Positions 63,911 to 64,000 of a stretch of DNA of 64,000 bases are shown in pieces. Where the stretch lies: the NCBI GenBank assembly GCA_038380795.1, contig CM076259.1, forward strand, positions 66,803,741 through 66,867,740. The letters are read 5' to 3'. The position numbers were made by a program, and so were the translations under genes. Numbering within the stretch: the first letter of the stretch is position 1; every line of letters begins with the position of its first letter. The notes beneath the pieces were generated by a model. That model had not been told where the DNA came from. It worked only from the letters and a program-made list of their open reading frames with translations, and made no database searches. This DNA is from Pyrocephalus nanus (taxonomy: Eukaryota > Chordata > Aves > Passeriformes > Tyrannidae).

Positions 63911-64000
63911 CTGTTGGAGATCCTGCTGGAGTGCATGGCCACATAGACCTTTGGTTGGACTTGCCATGGTGGTTATTCGGTGATTTCCGAAGAAACCAGC
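63911..64000 (-). other. Possible alternative exon at the right edge
   Basis: The minus strand is open from the window end to a consensus donor CAACAG before GTGAGG (63905-63910). An ATG in strong context (ACCACCATGG, A of ATG at 63967) begins 19 codons that read MASPTKGLCG and end QQDLQQ in phase 0. The next known KLF12 exon (29772) also starts in phase 0, so the two would join in frame. I do not recognise the peptide, and the frame is also open upstream of the ATG, so it could be an internal exon. Ninety open bases plus one donor can easily arise by chance. Confidence 0.25.

Larger units (their letters stand above)
1..64000 (-). other. KLF12: KLF12 transcription unit, partial (internal exons and introns)
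   Basis: Two coding exons with KLF12-specific peptide sequence lie on the minus strand, so the whole window is read as the inside of this gene. KLF12 is a nuclear Kruppel-like repressor that binds CACCC/GC-type sites through three C-terminal C2H2 fingers and recruits CtBP through PVDLS; it was described as a repressor of the AP-2alpha gene (established knowledge). The fingers and the first coding exon were not found by eye, so the gene extends beyond both edges. The gene is known to be very large with long introns, which fits about 98.9 percent of the window being non-coding. No second protein-coding gene was found on either strand. That the right-hand 34 kb is still intron is an inference from the missing upstream exon. 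Confidence 0.85.
29773..64000 (-). other. KLF12: KLF12 intron upstream of the CtBP-motif exon (partial)
   Basis: This is at least 34 kb of intron ending at the CTCAACAG acceptor (29773-29780). Recognised repeats are two minus-strand CR1 copies (41315-41733, 42015-42484), an LTR (57479-57932), a plus-strand CR1 (57963-58262) and a probable old repeat (60210-60420). Low-complexity tracts occur at 53942-53968 and 54791-54868. A patch of different composition lies at 33470-34060. The spans 29773-33040, 34100-41160, 42485-53940, 54870-57478 and 61000-63900 hold no gene, RNA or repeat I can name. I looked for the exon encoding the KLF12 N-terminus and did not see it, so it is probably further to the right. 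If an unrecognised 5' exon lies in this span, it would split the intron. Confidence 0.7.

Noticed and set aside
29773..64000. Search for the conserved first coding exon of KLF12
   Set aside because: No minus-strand sequence encoding the conserved N-terminus ending in the ELLESEQG segment was seen; a single base-level search could overturn this.

Overview
The window is nuclear DNA from a bird. It is intron-dominated and AT-rich, with no operons or bacterial signals. CR1 (chicken repeat 1) LINE 3' ends are scattered through it, and two LTRs match avian ERVL-type elements as I recall them. Ancient MIR-type SINE relics are also present. The only protein-coding gene I can support is KLF12 (Kruppel-like factor 12, AP-2rep), transcribed from the minus strand, so the gene reads from high to low coordinates.

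Two internal KLF12 coding exons are clear. The large one (29235-29772) encodes the N-terminal repression region with the CtBP-binding motif PVDLS, followed by Ser/Thr/Ala-rich low-complexity sequence. The next one (13929-14064) encodes the acidic SDSDDDD segment. Both have canonical AG and GT splice borders, and their phases fit each other (exon 1 ends phase 1, exon 2 ends phase 2). The first coding exon (conserved N-terminus) and the C-terminal zinc-finger exons were not found by eye, so they probably lie outside the window on the high and low sides respectively.

Layout by region. 1-13928: part of the downstream intron, with one CR1, two MIR relics and an A-rich tract. 13929-14064: acidic exon. 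14065-29234: a 15.2 kb intron with an LTR split by a nested CR1, another CR1, a 38-base T homopolymer and a purine-rich block. 29235-29772: CtBP-motif exon. 29773-64000: part of the long upstream intron, with two neighbouring minus-strand CR1s, a second LTR abutting a CR1, and many unexplained unique stretches.

No new multi-gene system is visible. The observations most worth checking concern KLF12 RNA processing: a near-consensus recursive-splice (ratchet) site on the transcribed strand at about 59435, a weaker one at about 16917, a possible alternative first or internal exon at the extreme right edge (63911-64000), and a possible intronic polyadenylation isoform just after the large exon. 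All are inferences from sequence alone.
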